Origin: an uncultured Rubrobacteraceae bacterium
Lineage (GTDB): Bacteria; Actinomycetota; Rubrobacteria; Rubrobacterales; Rubrobacteraceae
Direction of reading: 5' to 3'
Assembly: GCA_902806015.1 (NCBI GenBank)
Contig: CADCUZ010000012.1
Span: forward strand, 1-53,752
DNA length: 53,752 nucleotides
The notes under the pieces are model-generated. The model made no database searches and was not told the origin of the DNA. It saw only the letters and a list, made by a program, of their open reading frames with translations. Below are positions 1 through 7,854 of this stretch, in pieces. Positions within the stretch are counted from its first letter, which is position 1, and each line of letters starts with the position of its first letter. Position numbers and translations under genes: made by a program.

Positions 1-43
1 CGCCGTCGGTGTTACGCAGGACCTTGAGAGCGGCAGTCAGCAT
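1..43 (-). CDS. Possible N-terminal start of a gene cut by the window edge
   Basis: Downstream of the antitoxin stop codon an ATG at 43 opens a frame that reads MLTAALKVLRNTDG before leaving the window. Its position, 5 bases after the brnA stop, would make it a third gene of the toxin-antitoxin transcript. Fourteen residues are too few to name a family. A helical start of this kind occurs in winged-helix regulators and restriction-type proteins, but that is only an impression. Confidence 0.25.
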   Translation of the reverse strand, partial: MLTAALKVLRNTDG

Positions 44-48
44 AGCTT

Positions 49-276
49 CTACGAGACCTTTCGTTCGAGTCGCTCGGCGATCCAGACCTTGATGATGGAT
101 TGGCGGGTGACCCCGAGACGTTTGGCCTCGCGGTCGAGAGCCTGAACCATCCACGCAGGAAAGTCGACGTTGACGCGCCGCTGTTCTTGCGCGGGCCTGC
201 GGATTTTCGACAGGTCGAGATCGGCGGTGACATCCTCACCCTCGTCAAACTTGCGGTCGAAGTCGCTAGCTTTCAT
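49..276 (-). CDS. brnA: BrnA-like antitoxin (ribbon-helix-helix)
   Basis: This 75-residue protein is the likely antitoxin and DNA-binding partner of the BrnT-type toxin upstream. An acidic N-terminal half is followed by a ribbon-helix-helix-like C-terminal part with RVNVDFPAWMVQAL as the strand-helix and LGVTRQSIIKVWIAERL as the second helix, which fits CopG/BrnA proteins. In this family the N-terminal part binds the toxin and the C-terminal part binds the operator. I chose ATG at 276 because GGAGGTGG lies 7 bases upstream; an earlier GTG at 297 lacks such a site. The gene overlaps the toxin gene by 11 bases, so translation is probably coupled. Sure of the pair, less sure of the exact subfamily. 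Confidence 0.8.
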   Translation of the reverse strand: MKASDFDRKFDEGEDVTADLDLSKIRRPAQEQRRVNVDFPAWMVQALDREAKRLGVTRQSIIKVWIAERLERKVS

Positions 277-532
277 AGATTGCCACCTCCTCGACACGAG
301 TCCGGCGAACGGAGATCAGCCGAACCTTCTCGCCCCGGTAGGTAATGACCGCGGACCAGTGCTTCTCCGAGATCATACCCACGACCACGAAACGCGGATC
401 GTCTTCGGTGCGCGCCGGAATTTCCACGAGCATCTCATCGAGCCATAAAGTCTGCGCTTCGACGAAGTCGATACCGTGCTTGCTCTTGTTCGCCCGGCTC
501 TTGGCCTCATCGAACTCAAACTCCACCAACAT
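266..532 (-). CDS. brnT: BrnT-like toxin (DUF497 family)
   Basis: This 88-residue protein has the layout of BrnT/DUF497 toxins, which are RelE-fold ribonucleases that stop growth by cutting RNA. It begins with FEFDEAKSRANKSKHGIDF, the family's N-terminal signature, and continues with DDPRFVVVGMISEKHWSAVI and the strand VRLISVRRTR, where the Arg residues correspond to the basic catalytic region. The toxin-first order followed by an overlapping antitoxin is the usual BrnTA arrangement. Length is typical. The start ATG at 532 has GGAG directly against it, a poor spacing, so initiation may be weak. The function is assigned by family resemblance; toxicity is inferred. Confidence 0.82.
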   Translation of the reverse strand: MLVEFEFDEAKSRANKSKHGIDFVEAQTLWLDEMLVEIPARTEDDPRFVVVGMISEKHWSAVITYRGEKVRLISVRRTRVEEVAIYES

Positions 533-551
533 CTCCGAGAAGGGTTATTAC

Positions 552-588
552 GGTATATAAAGTATACCAAATGGGCGAATGTTCTCAG
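552..588 (-). promoter_or_regulatory. brnTA promoter with overlapping operator palindrome
   Basis: On the minus strand CTGAGA (588-583) and TATACT (566-561), 16 bp apart, resemble -35 and -10 boxes and lie about 30 bp before the brnT start. An inverted repeat, GGTATA-N5-TATACC (552-568), covers the -10 box. A repressor bound there would block transcription, which matches the known autoregulation of BrnA. Inference from sequence only. Confidence 0.6.
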
Positions 589-651
589 CTGCAAAGAGGT
601 CGCTCAGTATATGGTCGACCAATGCTCCTCTCACTCACCTAAATTAGCGGC

Positions 652-1731
652 TTAACAAATCCTCGGCAGTGGATCGCCGACGAGCATGTCTATCATGCGG
701 GTACCGCCGAACCCGGTGTGCATGAGGACCATCCGGGCAGGCTCCTCGCGCACCTCCCCGATGATCGAAGCGTCTTCGCCCCCTTCGACGCCCTGTAGCG
801 TCTCCAGAGTGGCGTCGGCGGCTTCGGGGGCGACGACAGCGAGTAGCTTGCCTTCGTTGGCGACGTAGAGGGGGTCTATGCCCAGGATCTCGCATGCCCC
901 GTTTACAATATCCCGCACCGGTAACTTCTCCTCCCAGAGCACGACGCCGAATCCCGAGTCGCGAGCGAGCTCGTTGAGGACGGTTCCGACGCCGCCACGT
1001 GTGGGATCCCGCATGAACCGCAACCGCGGCCCCGTGGCGCCCTTGAGAGCCTCGACCAGCGGCGTTAGCGCCCTGGTATCGGAGAGGACTTCGGCCTCCA
1101 ACTCCAGGTCTCCACGCGCGATCAGGATGGCTGCCCCATGATCGCCTAGAGTTCCGGAGCAGAGGATCTTGTCTCCAGGGCGCACGGAAGCGGAAGAAAG
1201 GGAAAGCTCCGGGTCCGCGACCCCAACCCCGGTGGTGACTACGTAGAGCCCATCTCCCTTGCCCCGCTCCACCACCTTGGTATCTCCCGTAGTAATGGAG
1301 ACCCCGGCCCATGCGGCAGCGTTTGCCATCGCTTGGACTTCGCGGGCCAACGCCTCCGTCTCCAGCCCCTCCTCGATGATGAGGGCTGCCGAGAGCCCGA
1401 GCGGAGTAGCTCCGGAGACCGCCAGGTCGTTCACCGTTCCGTTGACCGCCAACTCCCCGATGGAACCGCCGGGGAAGACCAGCGGACGCACCACGAAGGA
1501 GTCGGTGGTCAGGGCCAGGTTATTGTCGCCAAAGGGAATCAGCGCCGCGTCGGCGAGCGGCGCAAGCACCGGGTTGTCGAGCGCCGGCAGCAGCAGGCCC
1601 TCTATGAGCTTGTGGGTCGCCTTGCCCCCGGCCCCGTGGCTCATGTCTATCCGCGGGGCGGTGAACTTCGGCGGCCGGCGGCGGGCCTGTTCGAGCGCCT
1701 CGAGGACGTGTTGTTCTCTCTGTTCGCTCAC
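652..1731 (-). CDS. hypE: Hydrogenase maturation protein HypE
   Basis: HypE is an AIR-synthase-type ATPase. It receives a carbamoyl group from HypF on its C-terminal cysteine and dehydrates it to the thiocyanate that supplies CN- ligands for the NiFe centre. The 359-residue protein shows DMSHGAGGKATHKLI near the N-terminus, the PurM-like GDNNLALTTDSFVV nucleotide-binding region, MRDPTRGGVG in the middle, and ends in PRIC with the essential terminal Cys. The start is GTG at 1731, overlapping the hypD stop by 4 bases. It is the last gene of the hydrogenase operon; the next features downstream are the BrnTA genes. Identification is secure. Confidence 0.97.
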   Translation of the reverse strand: MSEQREQHVLEALEQARRRPPKFTAPRIDMSHGAGGKATHKLIEGLLLPALDNPVLAPLADAALIPFGDNNLALTTDSFVVRPLVFPGGSIGELAVNGTVNDLAVSGATPLGLSAALIIEEGLETEALAREVQAMANAAAWAGVSITTGDTKVVERGKGDGLYVVTTGVGVADPELSLSSASVRPGDKILCSGTLGDHGAAILIARGDLELEAEVLSDTRALTPLVEALKGATGPRLRFMRDPTRGGVGTVLNELARDSGFGVVLWEEKLPVRDIVNGACEILGIDPLYVANEGKLLAVVAPEAADATLETLQGVEGGEDASIIGEVREEPARMVLMHTGFGGTRMIDMLVGDPLPRIC

Positions 1732-2852
1732 TTGGAACCTATCTCGACCTTCTCGAACGATTTGCGCCCGAAGTTGTAGTAGGCGGCGCAGGCGCCCTCG
1801 GAGGAGACCATGAGCGCGCCTAAAGGACGCTCAGGCGTGCAGGCCGTGCCGAAGACCTTGCACTCCGGGGGCTTGAGCACGCCCTTCAAGACCTCCCCAC
1901 ACTGGCAGGCCTTCGGGTCTGCCACCCGAACACCCGGCGTGGAGTAGCGCAGCTCGGCGTCGAAGTCCGCGTAGGCTGGGGAGAGCTTGAGTGCCGACTG
2001 AGCGATGAAGCCCAACCCCCGCCACTCGAAGTATGGCCTGAGCTCGAAGACCTCAGCCATGCTCTTCAGGGCCTGCAGGTTTCCCTCCCAGGGGACGATC
2101 CGGCTGTACTGGTTCTCGACCTCGCAGCGCCCCTCCCTTAGCTGGTGCATGAGCATCAGGACGGACTGCAGGAGGTCCAGCGGCTCGAATCCAGCTACGA
2201 CGCACGGCTTGTCGTAATCCTCGGACATGAACTCGTAGGGCCGGCAGCCGACCACCGTGGAGACGTGCCCCGGCCCGATAAACGCGTCGAGCCGCAGGTC
2301 CGGCGAGTCCAGGAGTGCCCGCACCGGCGGCACGATGGTCACGTGGTTGCAGAAGACCGAGAAGTTCTCCAGGCCCTCCTTTTTGGCTCGCTGCAGGGTG
2401 AGCGCCGTGGAGGGAGCCGTGGTCTCGAACCCTATGGCGTAGAAGACCACCTCCCTCTCCGGGTTCTCCCGCGCGATGCGCAAAGCGTCCAGGGGTGAGT
2501 AAACCATCCGGATGTCGGCTCCTTCGGCCTTTACCTCCAGCAGGTTCCCCTTCGAGCCCGGTACTCGCATCATGTCCCCGAAGCAGGTGAAGATGACTTC
2601 GGGGCGTTCGGCGATCTCTATTCCCTCGTCGACCCGACCCATCGGGAGCACGCAGACCGGGCATCCTGGTCCATGCACCAGCTCTACCTGATCCGGCAAC
2701 AGGTCTTTGATGCCGTGCCGGTAGATGGTGTGGGTGTGTCCCCCGCAGACCTCCATGATCTTGTAGTCCCGGTCGGGGTCGGTGATCGAGGCGATCCCCG
2801 CCGCCACTGCCCGTGCGATCTCACCATTCCTGAACTCGTCTACGTACTTCAC
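1728..2852 (-). CDS. hypD: Hydrogenase maturation protein HypD
   Basis: HypD is the [4Fe-4S] scaffold that, with HypC, carries the iron while HypE delivers cyanide, so that the Fe(CN)2CO unit is built. The 374-residue protein has the family hallmarks: MEVCGGHTHTIYRHG near residue 35, VELVHGPGCPVCVLP around residue 78, IGFETTAPSTALT, and a C-terminal cysteine group (CQCGEVLKG, FGTACTPERPLGALMVSSEG) that binds the cluster. Length matches the family. The GTG start shares one base with the stop of the preceding small gene (TAGTG), so the genes are translated together. Secure. Confidence 0.97.
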   Translation of the reverse strand: MKYVDEFRNGEIARAVAAGIASITDPDRDYKIMEVCGGHTHTIYRHGIKDLLPDQVELVHGPGCPVCVLPMGRVDEGIEIAERPEVIFTCFGDMMRVPGSKGNLLEVKAEGADIRMVYSPLDALRIARENPEREVVFYAIGFETTAPSTALTLQRAKKEGLENFSVFCNHVTIVPPVRALLDSPDLRLDAFIGPGHVSTVVGCRPYEFMSEDYDKPCVVAGFEPLDLLQSVLMLMHQLREGRCEVENQYSRIVPWEGNLQALKSMAEVFELRPYFEWRGLGFIAQSALKLSPAYADFDAELRYSTPGVRVADPKACQCGEVLKGVLKPPECKVFGTACTPERPLGALMVSSEGACAAYYNFGRKSFEKVEIGSK

Positions 2853-3103
2853 TAAGAATCCTCCTCCCGCGCGGCCACCCTACCGATGGCGACGCCCCCG
2901 TGCGTCAGCAGAACCTCTCCCGTTTGAACCGGGGCCACCAGCTCCACCGCTATCTCGGCCCGGTTTCCGGCGGCGTCCTCGCAGAGGGCGTCGTAACTCT
3001 CCACGGAGACCACCCGCACCGGGATGCCGGCGTCGGAGCAGGTGACGCACCCGTCGTGGTCCAACGTACAGTAACCCGGCAGCATCGGCTCTTCTTCACG
3101 CAC
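2852..3103 (-). CDS. Second small HypC/HupF-like chaperone
   Basis: This 83-residue protein sits between hypC and hypD and looks like a divergent HypC/HupF-type beta-barrel. The core IPVRVVSVESYDALCEDAAG followed by VELVAPVQTGEVLLTHGGVAIGRV follows the HypC pattern of a small barrel with a GE/D-VLxHxG strand. It lacks the invariant Met-Cys start of HypC. It has instead an N-terminal cysteine cluster, YCTLDHDGCVTCSDAG, that could bind metal or iron-sulfur. Similar proteins named HupF-like occur beside hypC in actinobacterial clusters. A role in carrying or delivering the Fe centre is inferred. Start GTG at 3103 or the internal ATG at 3085 are both possible. Confidence 0.8.
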   Translation of the reverse strand: MREEEPMLPGYCTLDHDGCVTCSDAGIPVRVVSVESYDALCEDAAGNRAEIAVELVAPVQTGEVLLTHGGVAIGRVAAREEDS

Positions 3104-3105
3104 GG

Positions 3106-3384
3106 CTACTCTATCTGGGACGCCTTGAGCTCTTCCAACTCCTGCTCGTATTCCTCGCCGATCTGCTCCAGGGCCCGCAGGGCGGAGTGCGCCTCGGCTT
3201 CATCGAGCTTGGACATGGCGAAGCCCACGTGAATGAGCACCCAGTCCCCGACCTCTATCCTTTGCTCATCGTAGTGAACCAGGCCAATGTTTATGTTCCT
3301 GCGAACACCCCCCACGCTCGCCTTTGCCAGGTAGATCTCCTCATCCAGGATCTCGACTATCTGGCCCGGTATTCCCAAACACAT
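3106..3384 (-). CDS. hypC: Hydrogenase maturation chaperone HypC
   Basis: HypC binds HypD and then the large-subunit precursor, handing over the Fe(CN)2CO group. The 92-residue protein starts MCLGIPGQIVEI with the essential Cys2, and carries GDWVLIHVGFAMSKLDEAEA, the second HypC hallmark. The C-terminal acidic helix is a little longer than in many family members. A good ribosome binding site (GGGGA) precedes the ATG. It lies between hypF and the second HypC-like gene, with only 2 bases to the hypF stop. Secure. Confidence 0.96.
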   Translation of the reverse strand: MCLGIPGQIVEILDEEIYLAKASVGGVRRNINIGLVHYDEQRIEVGDWVLIHVGFAMSKLDEAEAHSALRALEQIGEEYEQELEELKASQIE

Positions 3385-3386
3385 TT

Positions 3387-5714
3387 TTATGTCCCCTTTC
3401 CCCTTAAAACCCTATCCGCCAGCACCACCTGGCCCAAAGCAAGCCCACCATCGTTGGTCGGCGCCCGCCGGTGCCGGTAGACCGCAAAACCTTTTCCCGT
3501 CAGTAACTCTACCACCTGCTCTAAGAGTAGCAAGTTCTGAAAAGTCCCGCCGGAGAGCGCGACCACGCTCACCCCGCCGGCCTCCCGTATCCGCTCGCAA
3601 CCGGCGACCACTACTTCTGCCATCGTCCGGTGGAACCTGGAAGATATCTCTCCCGCCTCGCGCCCGGCCAGCAGGTCCTCGACGACCCCAGCCAGGATCT
3701 CCCGGGTCTCCACCACCCATCCCTCATCCTCGGGCCACAGACGAAACGGATAACCTCGGGCTGCCGGACCATTCGCCGCCAGCTCCAGCTCCGCCGCTGC
3801 CTGCCCCTCGTAGGTGACGCACTGGGAGCCAGGTACTCCGACCAGTGCCGCGGCTGCGTCGAAGAGACGGCCGGCGCTGGAAGTCGGCGGGGTGTTCAGG
3901 CCGTGCTCCACGAGCCGGGAGATTAGTCCTACGTTCCGTTCCCCTGCCTCCCGCACCACCAGGAGCGGAAGCTTCGAGACCTCCTCCTCTCCGTAGAGGC
4001 CTATGAGCCAAGCAATCGCCCCTCGCCACGGCTGCCGGATGGCCGCCGACCCGCCAGGCAAGGGAGCGTACTCCAGGTGTGCTCGCCGCACGAACCCGTC
4101 CCGAATGCTCCCTTCGAAGAACTCCCCACCCCATACGGCCCCATCGGTCCCGTAGCCGGTCCCGTCCAGCGCCACCCCTATGACACGCTCCTCGTCCGGC
4201 CGCTCGTTGTCCGCCAGACAGCTCGCGACGTGCGCGTGGTGGTGTTGCACGCCCACCACCGGGAGCCCGGCCTCTTCTAGCTCGCGGGCGTACTTGGTGG
4301 AGAGGTATTCGGGGTGCAGGTCGTAGGCCACCAACTCCGGTTGCACGTCGAAGAGCCGGCAGTAATGCTCTACCCCTTCCCGAAAAGACCGCAGGGTCTC
4401 GTAGTTCTCCAGGTCCCCGATATGGTGGCTCAGGAAGACGCGGCGCTCTTTTGCCACGCAGAAGGTGTTCTTTAGCTCGCCACCGCAGGCCAGGGTGTGC
4501 CGCCCGAAGCTCTCGGCCACCGAGAGCGGCCTCGGAGCGTAACCCCGAGAACGCCGAATAGGGTACGTCTCTCTTTCGGCTACTCGCATCACGCTGTCGT
4601 CGGTGCGCATATGGATGGGCCGGTCGTGGATGAGGAAGTAGTCGGCTATTTCTCCCAACTGCTCGAAGGCTTCCTCGTCGCGGTAGGCTATGGGTTCGTC
4701 GGACCTGTTGCCGCTGGTCATCACGAGCGGTATCCCTGCGTCGTGTAATAGCAGGTGGTGCAGCGGGGTGTAGGCCAGCATGACTCCGAGAGTTTTCTGG
4801 CGCGGGGCCACCTCTTCGACCACCCCGTCGTCATCCCGGCGTTCCAGGAGCACTATGGGCCGCGCCGGGGAAGAGAGGAGCGCTTCTTCCTCCGGTCCCA
4901 CCCGGCAGAACTCCCGGACCTGCGTGAGGTCCCGGGCCATGAGCCCGAACGGCTTGTCTTGGCGCGCCTTACGGCCTCGTAGAGCCCTCACCGCTCCAGC
5001 ATCGAAAGGGTCGCAGGCCAGATGGTAGCCCCCCATACCCTTGACGGCCACGATAGCGCGTCCGCGCAGCAGCCACGCCGTGCGCAGGATGGGATCGCCT
5101 GGCTCGACGTGTAGCTCGTGGCCGGAGCGATCCAGGAGCCGTACCCGAGGACCGCAGACCGGGCAGGCGTTGGGCTGGGCGTGGAAGCGGCGGTCGGAGG
5201 GGTTATCGTACTCCCTCTGGCACTCCGGACACATCTCGAAGTGGGTCATCGTGGTCATGGCCCGGTCGTAGGGCACCGAGCGGGTTATGGTGAACCGAGG
5301 TCCGCAGTTGGTGCAGTTGGTGAACGGGTAGCGGTAGCGCCGGTCTGCGGGATCGAAGAGCTCAGCGAGGCAATCCTCGCAGGTGGCGACGTCCGGGGAG
5401 ATCAGGGCCTGCCGCCGCACCCCCTTCCGGCTCTCTTCGATGCGGAACTCCCTCTCCCTCCGCACCGCGAGCGGCCGCCAGTCCACCGCCTCGACCACGG
5501 CCAGCGGCGGGGCCTCCTCCTTTACCTCCCGCAGAAAGAGATCCAGCTCCTCCGGAGAGCCCTCCGCCTCGATGTGAACTCCCGCGGCGTCGTTGCGCAC
5601 TAGCCCCGCCAGCCCGTGCCGCCGCGCCAAAGCGTAAATGAAGGGCCGAAACCCTACGCCCTGCACGATGCCCCGCACCGAGATCTCCCGACGCTCTTGG
5701 GTAGGCGTTCTCAT
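3387..5714 (-). CDS. hypF: Carbamoyltransferase HypF
   Basis: HypF converts carbamoyl phosphate and ATP to a carbamoyl adenylate and transfers the carbamoyl group to HypE, the first step of cyanide ligand synthesis. The 775-residue protein has all expected parts in order: an acylphosphatase domain (VRGIVQGVGFRPFIYALA, residues 14-31); paired zinc fingers (CEDCLAELFDP, CTNCGPRF, CPECQREYD, CPVCGPR, about residues 110-190); a YrdC-like domain with the signature KGMGGYHLACD; and a Kae1/TobZ-like C-terminal domain with GVQHHHAHVASCLADN and GGTFQN. Length is normal. I see no strong ribosome binding site before the ATG. Secure. Confidence 0.97.
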   Translation of the reverse strand: MRTPTQERREISVRGIVQGVGFRPFIYALARRHGLAGLVRNDAAGVHIEAEGSPEELDLFLREVKEEAPPLAVVEAVDWRPLAVRREREFRIEESRKGVRRQALISPDVATCEDCLAELFDPADRRYRYPFTNCTNCGPRFTITRSVPYDRAMTTMTHFEMCPECQREYDNPSDRRFHAQPNACPVCGPRVRLLDRSGHELHVEPGDPILRTAWLLRGRAIVAVKGMGGYHLACDPFDAGAVRALRGRKARQDKPFGLMARDLTQVREFCRVGPEEEALLSSPARPIVLLERRDDDGVVEEVAPRQKTLGVMLAYTPLHHLLLHDAGIPLVMTSGNRSDEPIAYRDEEAFEQLGEIADYFLIHDRPIHMRTDDSVMRVAERETYPIRRSRGYAPRPLSVAESFGRHTLACGGELKNTFCVAKERRVFLSHHIGDLENYETLRSFREGVEHYCRLFDVQPELVAYDLHPEYLSTKYARELEEAGLPVVGVQHHHAHVASCLADNERPDEERVIGVALDGTGYGTDGAVWGGEFFEGSIRDGFVRRAHLEYAPLPGGSAAIRQPWRGAIAWLIGLYGEEEVSKLPLLVVREAGERNVGLISRLVEHGLNTPPTSSAGRLFDAAAALVGVPGSQCVTYEGQAAAELELAANGPAARGYPFRLWPEDEGWVVETREILAGVVEDLLAGREAGEISSRFHRTMAEVVVAGCERIREAGGVSVVALSGGTFQNLLLLEQVVELLTGKGFAVYRHRRAPTNDGGLALGQVVLADRVLRGKGT

Positions 5715-5868
5715 GGCGCGACCAAGCCTTTCGCCAATCTAGCAGCCTGCCTTTGCGGGCGTGCGAGAGACCTTGCGACTTCTCTTTGCGTCGATTTACT
5801 CGAGCTTCTTCGCAGCTTGTGCTCCTTGGCCGGCGCGCACGACGGTACGTCCACCTACGGCTTTGGTC

Positions 5869-5991
5869 CTACATCGCCCTGATCTTCATGTACCTCTGAA
5901 TGCTCGGCCACTCCGCAACCGTTGCGGCCACGGCCACCGCGACCAACACGAGGGATCCCAGGCCTAGCAGTGTTTTCACCTTAACCTTCAT
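5869..5991 (-). CDS. 40-residue single-pass membrane protein of the hydrogenase operon
   Basis: A very small gene: the ATG at 5991 is preceded by AGGAGGTG at 7 bases, the best ribosome binding site in this operon, and overlaps the protease stop by 11 bases. The product begins MKVKVKTLLGLGSLVLVAVA and ends with WPSIQRYMKIRAM: a positively charged start, one hydrophobic helix of about 20 residues, and a short tail with a WP motif and basic residues. It resembles the DUF6893 family of tiny actinobacterial proteins that I recall from similar clusters. A role as membrane anchor or assembly factor for the hydrogenase is inference. The 150 bp between it and hypF hold nothing I can name. Confidence 0.75.
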   Translation of the reverse strand: MKVKVKTLLGLGSLVLVAVAVAATVAEWPSIQRYMKIRAM

Positions 5992-6535
5992 AAGACTCAC
6001 CTCCTTCCCGCCTAAAAGCGTGGCTTTCGGGCCGGACCTCGTCGCCCTCTTCGCCGATCTCCTCCACCAGCGACACCACCATCTTCACGGCCTCTTCCAC
6101 CGCCGCGCGCACCGGCTCGCTCAGCTCCATCAGCATCTCGTCGTAGTCTTCCCCGCTCAAGACCACCTGCGGCTCGCAGCCCACCACGAGGGTTCGGGCT
6201 GGCTCGGCGCCGAGCGCACGGGCGAATTTGATCACCTTGACGGGATCCATCCCGTGGGTGTCCAGCATTGCCTCCCCGTCTTCCTCGATCTTGGGCTCGA
6301 GAAGGTACACCGTACCCGGCTCCTCGCCCCGCGGGGTGGCGTCGACGAAGACGACTACCTCGTAATCCTCCTGCAGCGCGTAGGCCAGATCCAGCCCCCT
6401 AATACCGAAGTCCTTCACCTCGACGCCCTTCGGTAACTCGCACCCGGCGAGCCGCTTCACCACCTCTACCCCGAACCCGTCGTCGCCCAGGAATATGTTG
6501 CCGATGCCGGCGACCAAGACGCGCTTACGACCCAT
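5981..6535 (-). CDS. Hydrogenase maturation protease (HyaD/HybD family)
   Basis: This endopeptidase removes the C-terminal tail of the large subunit once nickel is in place. The 184-residue protein shows the family fold: GIGNIFLGDDGFGVEVVKRL near the N-terminus with the nickel-sensing acidic residue, FVDATPRGEEPGTV around residue 66 with the second Asp, and LDTHGMDPVKVI around residue 92 with the His ligand. The C-terminal part is rich in Glu. Its substrate is very probably the large subunit encoded in the same operon, whose tail after DPCLPCGVH is 22 residues. The start ATG overlaps the end of the preceding gene by 11 bases. Secure as a family member. Confidence 0.94.
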   Translation of the reverse strand: MGRKRVLVAGIGNIFLGDDGFGVEVVKRLAGCELPKGVEVKDFGIRGLDLAYALQEDYEVVVFVDATPRGEEPGTVYLLEPKIEEDGEAMLDTHGMDPVKVIKFARALGAEPARTLVVGCEPQVVLSGEDYDEMLMELSEPVRAAVEEAVKMVVSLVEEIGEEGDEVRPESHAFRREGGESYEG

Positions 6536-6842
6536 GAGGGATCTCCGGCTCCAGCGGTATAACCTCCTCGGGGGAGAAGAAGAACCGGTGCCCGAGGATG
6601 CGGTCGGCCCCCAGGTCCCTTCCCGGGTCGTCCTCCAGCGTGACCGCCAGGTGGATCCGGTCCTCGTAATCCTGGTCTATGCCCTCGATGAACGCGACCT
6701 TCCCGGCGAGCGCGAGGTCCATGATATCCCCCCCCGGGCGGGGTCGGAGCAGAACCCGGCTCCCCTTCTTGAGCTCGACGCCCTCCACGACCACGCTCTG
6801 AAGCGCAGGCCTCCCCTCAAACTCCCGGAAAAACTCCTCCAC
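6525..6842 (-). CDS. Conserved hydrogenase-operon protein of unknown function (105 aa)
   Basis: I do not recognise a named family with certainty. The 105-residue protein has an N-terminal helix (MEEFFREFEGRPAL) and a probable small beta-barrel: VELKKGSRVLLRPRPGGDIM, then DLALAGKVAFIEGIDQDYE, then HLAVTLEDDPGRDLG. It ends with HRFFFSPEEVIPL. The barrel-like strands and the KKGSRVLLRP turn suggest an SH3-like fold. It lies between an unknown 336-residue gene and the protease gene with overlapping ends, so it is translated as part of the operon. A role in maturation or assembly of this hydrogenase is inferred from context. Confidence 0.85.
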   Translation of the reverse strand: MEEFFREFEGRPALQSVVVEGVELKKGSRVLLRPRPGGDIMDLALAGKVAFIEGIDQDYEDRIHLAVTLEDDPGRDLGADRILGHRFFFSPEEVIPLEPEIPHGS

Positions 6843-6843
6843 G

Positions 6844-7854
6844 CTAATCCCTCAGCATCCGGATATCCCGGAAGGTCCCGTTAAGCTTCATAAGCTCCTC
6901 CGTCGAAAGAGACTCGCACCTCTCCAGGATCTCCCGCCCCCGCGGGTCGGAGGCGCGCATCTCTTCTTTCTCCTCGTCCGTGAGCCTGAGGACGTTCATA
7001 ATGAGCATCTGGTCGATCTCGGTCCCGTCGAACAGGTCCCCAGGGCTCTCCGGGGCGATCTGGGGGTAATCGTAGAGGATGATCGGGGAAGAGAGCAGCA
7101 TGTTCTTTTCTCCTTCCTCCCCCACGAGCACCGGCCACGTCTTCAGGTTCTCGCACCCTTCCGCGGCCTCCCGCAACTCCTCCGGCGGATCCATCAGCGA
7201 GACGAACTCCCCCCCTTCCACCTCTAGCGTCGTATGGGTCGAGACGAAGGTCTGCTTGAGAGTGCTCTCCCGGTCCTCGCCTCCCCACGGGGTGGTGTTG
7301 GTTATCCTGACCGTTACCCTGTAAGCCCCCTCTCGCAGCGGCTCGGCCCCCACCTCTACCGCTCCGTGTAGAGGGCGCCAGCTACGAACCAGGGCCCCCA
7401 CGACCTCTCCGGTGGGTTCCGCCAGCGGTTCCTCACTGCTCCCCCCGGGGATGTCTATCTCTGCCTGCCCGGATGACCCGAGTAGTTCGGGGAGCTTGAA
7501 GCGTCCAACCGCTATTTCTCGCTCGGCAGCCTCATCCCACGGCAGGTGAAGCTCTCCCCCGACCCGCAACTCGTCCACGAATTCCAGGGCTTCGCCACTC
7601 TTTACGCCGACCTTCCGCTCGACGACGTGCAGGAAACGAACTTGCACCTCGATGGTGGGTTCTTCGTCCCCCAGCACAAGACACTGGGTCTGCATGACCC
7701 AGGGGTCGTCCTCGCCCCTGGCCTCGCTATAAGCCCGCGGATGCACCCCTCCGAACGTCCAGCGCTGCTGGTTTTTTCTCGCCGACCGGCGGTAGGGCCA
7801 CAGTAAGTATCCTTCGTAGAGCACCGCCTCGGCGATCTTCTTCGCCACGTCCAA
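6844..7854 (-). CDS. Uncharacterised hydrogenase-operon protein (336 aa)
   Basis: A soluble protein with no membrane segment or signal peptide that I can see. It starts DVAKKIAEAVLYEGYLLWPY, then RRSARKNQQRWTFGGVHPRA, and contains several beta-rich stretches (EEPTIEVQVRFLHVVERKVG, YRVTVRITNTTPW, LKQTFVSTHTTLEVEGGEFVSL) and a C-terminal helical part. The TTG start follows the previous stop codon directly and has AGGAGGTGG 10 bases upstream; GTG at 7848 is the alternative. Its constant-looking place beside the DUF6084-like gene suggests both work on the hydrogenase. No catalytic motif is evident. Function unknown. Confidence 0.85.
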   Translation of the reverse strand: MDVAKKIAEAVLYEGYLLWPYRRSARKNQQRWTFGGVHPRAYSEARGEDDPWVMQTQCLVLGDEEPTIEVQVRFLHVVERKVGVKSGEALEFVDELRVGGELHLPWDEAAEREIAVGRFKLPELLGSSGQAEIDIPGGSSEEPLAEPTGEVVGALVRSWRPLHGAVEVGAEPLREGAYRVTVRITNTTPWGGEDRESTLKQTFVSTHTTLEVEGGEFVSLMDPPEELREAAEGCENLKTWPVLVGEEGEKNMLLSSPIILYDYPQIAPESPGDLFDGTEIDQMLIMNVLRLTDEEKEEMRASDPRGREILERCESLSTEELMKLNGTFRDIRMLRD

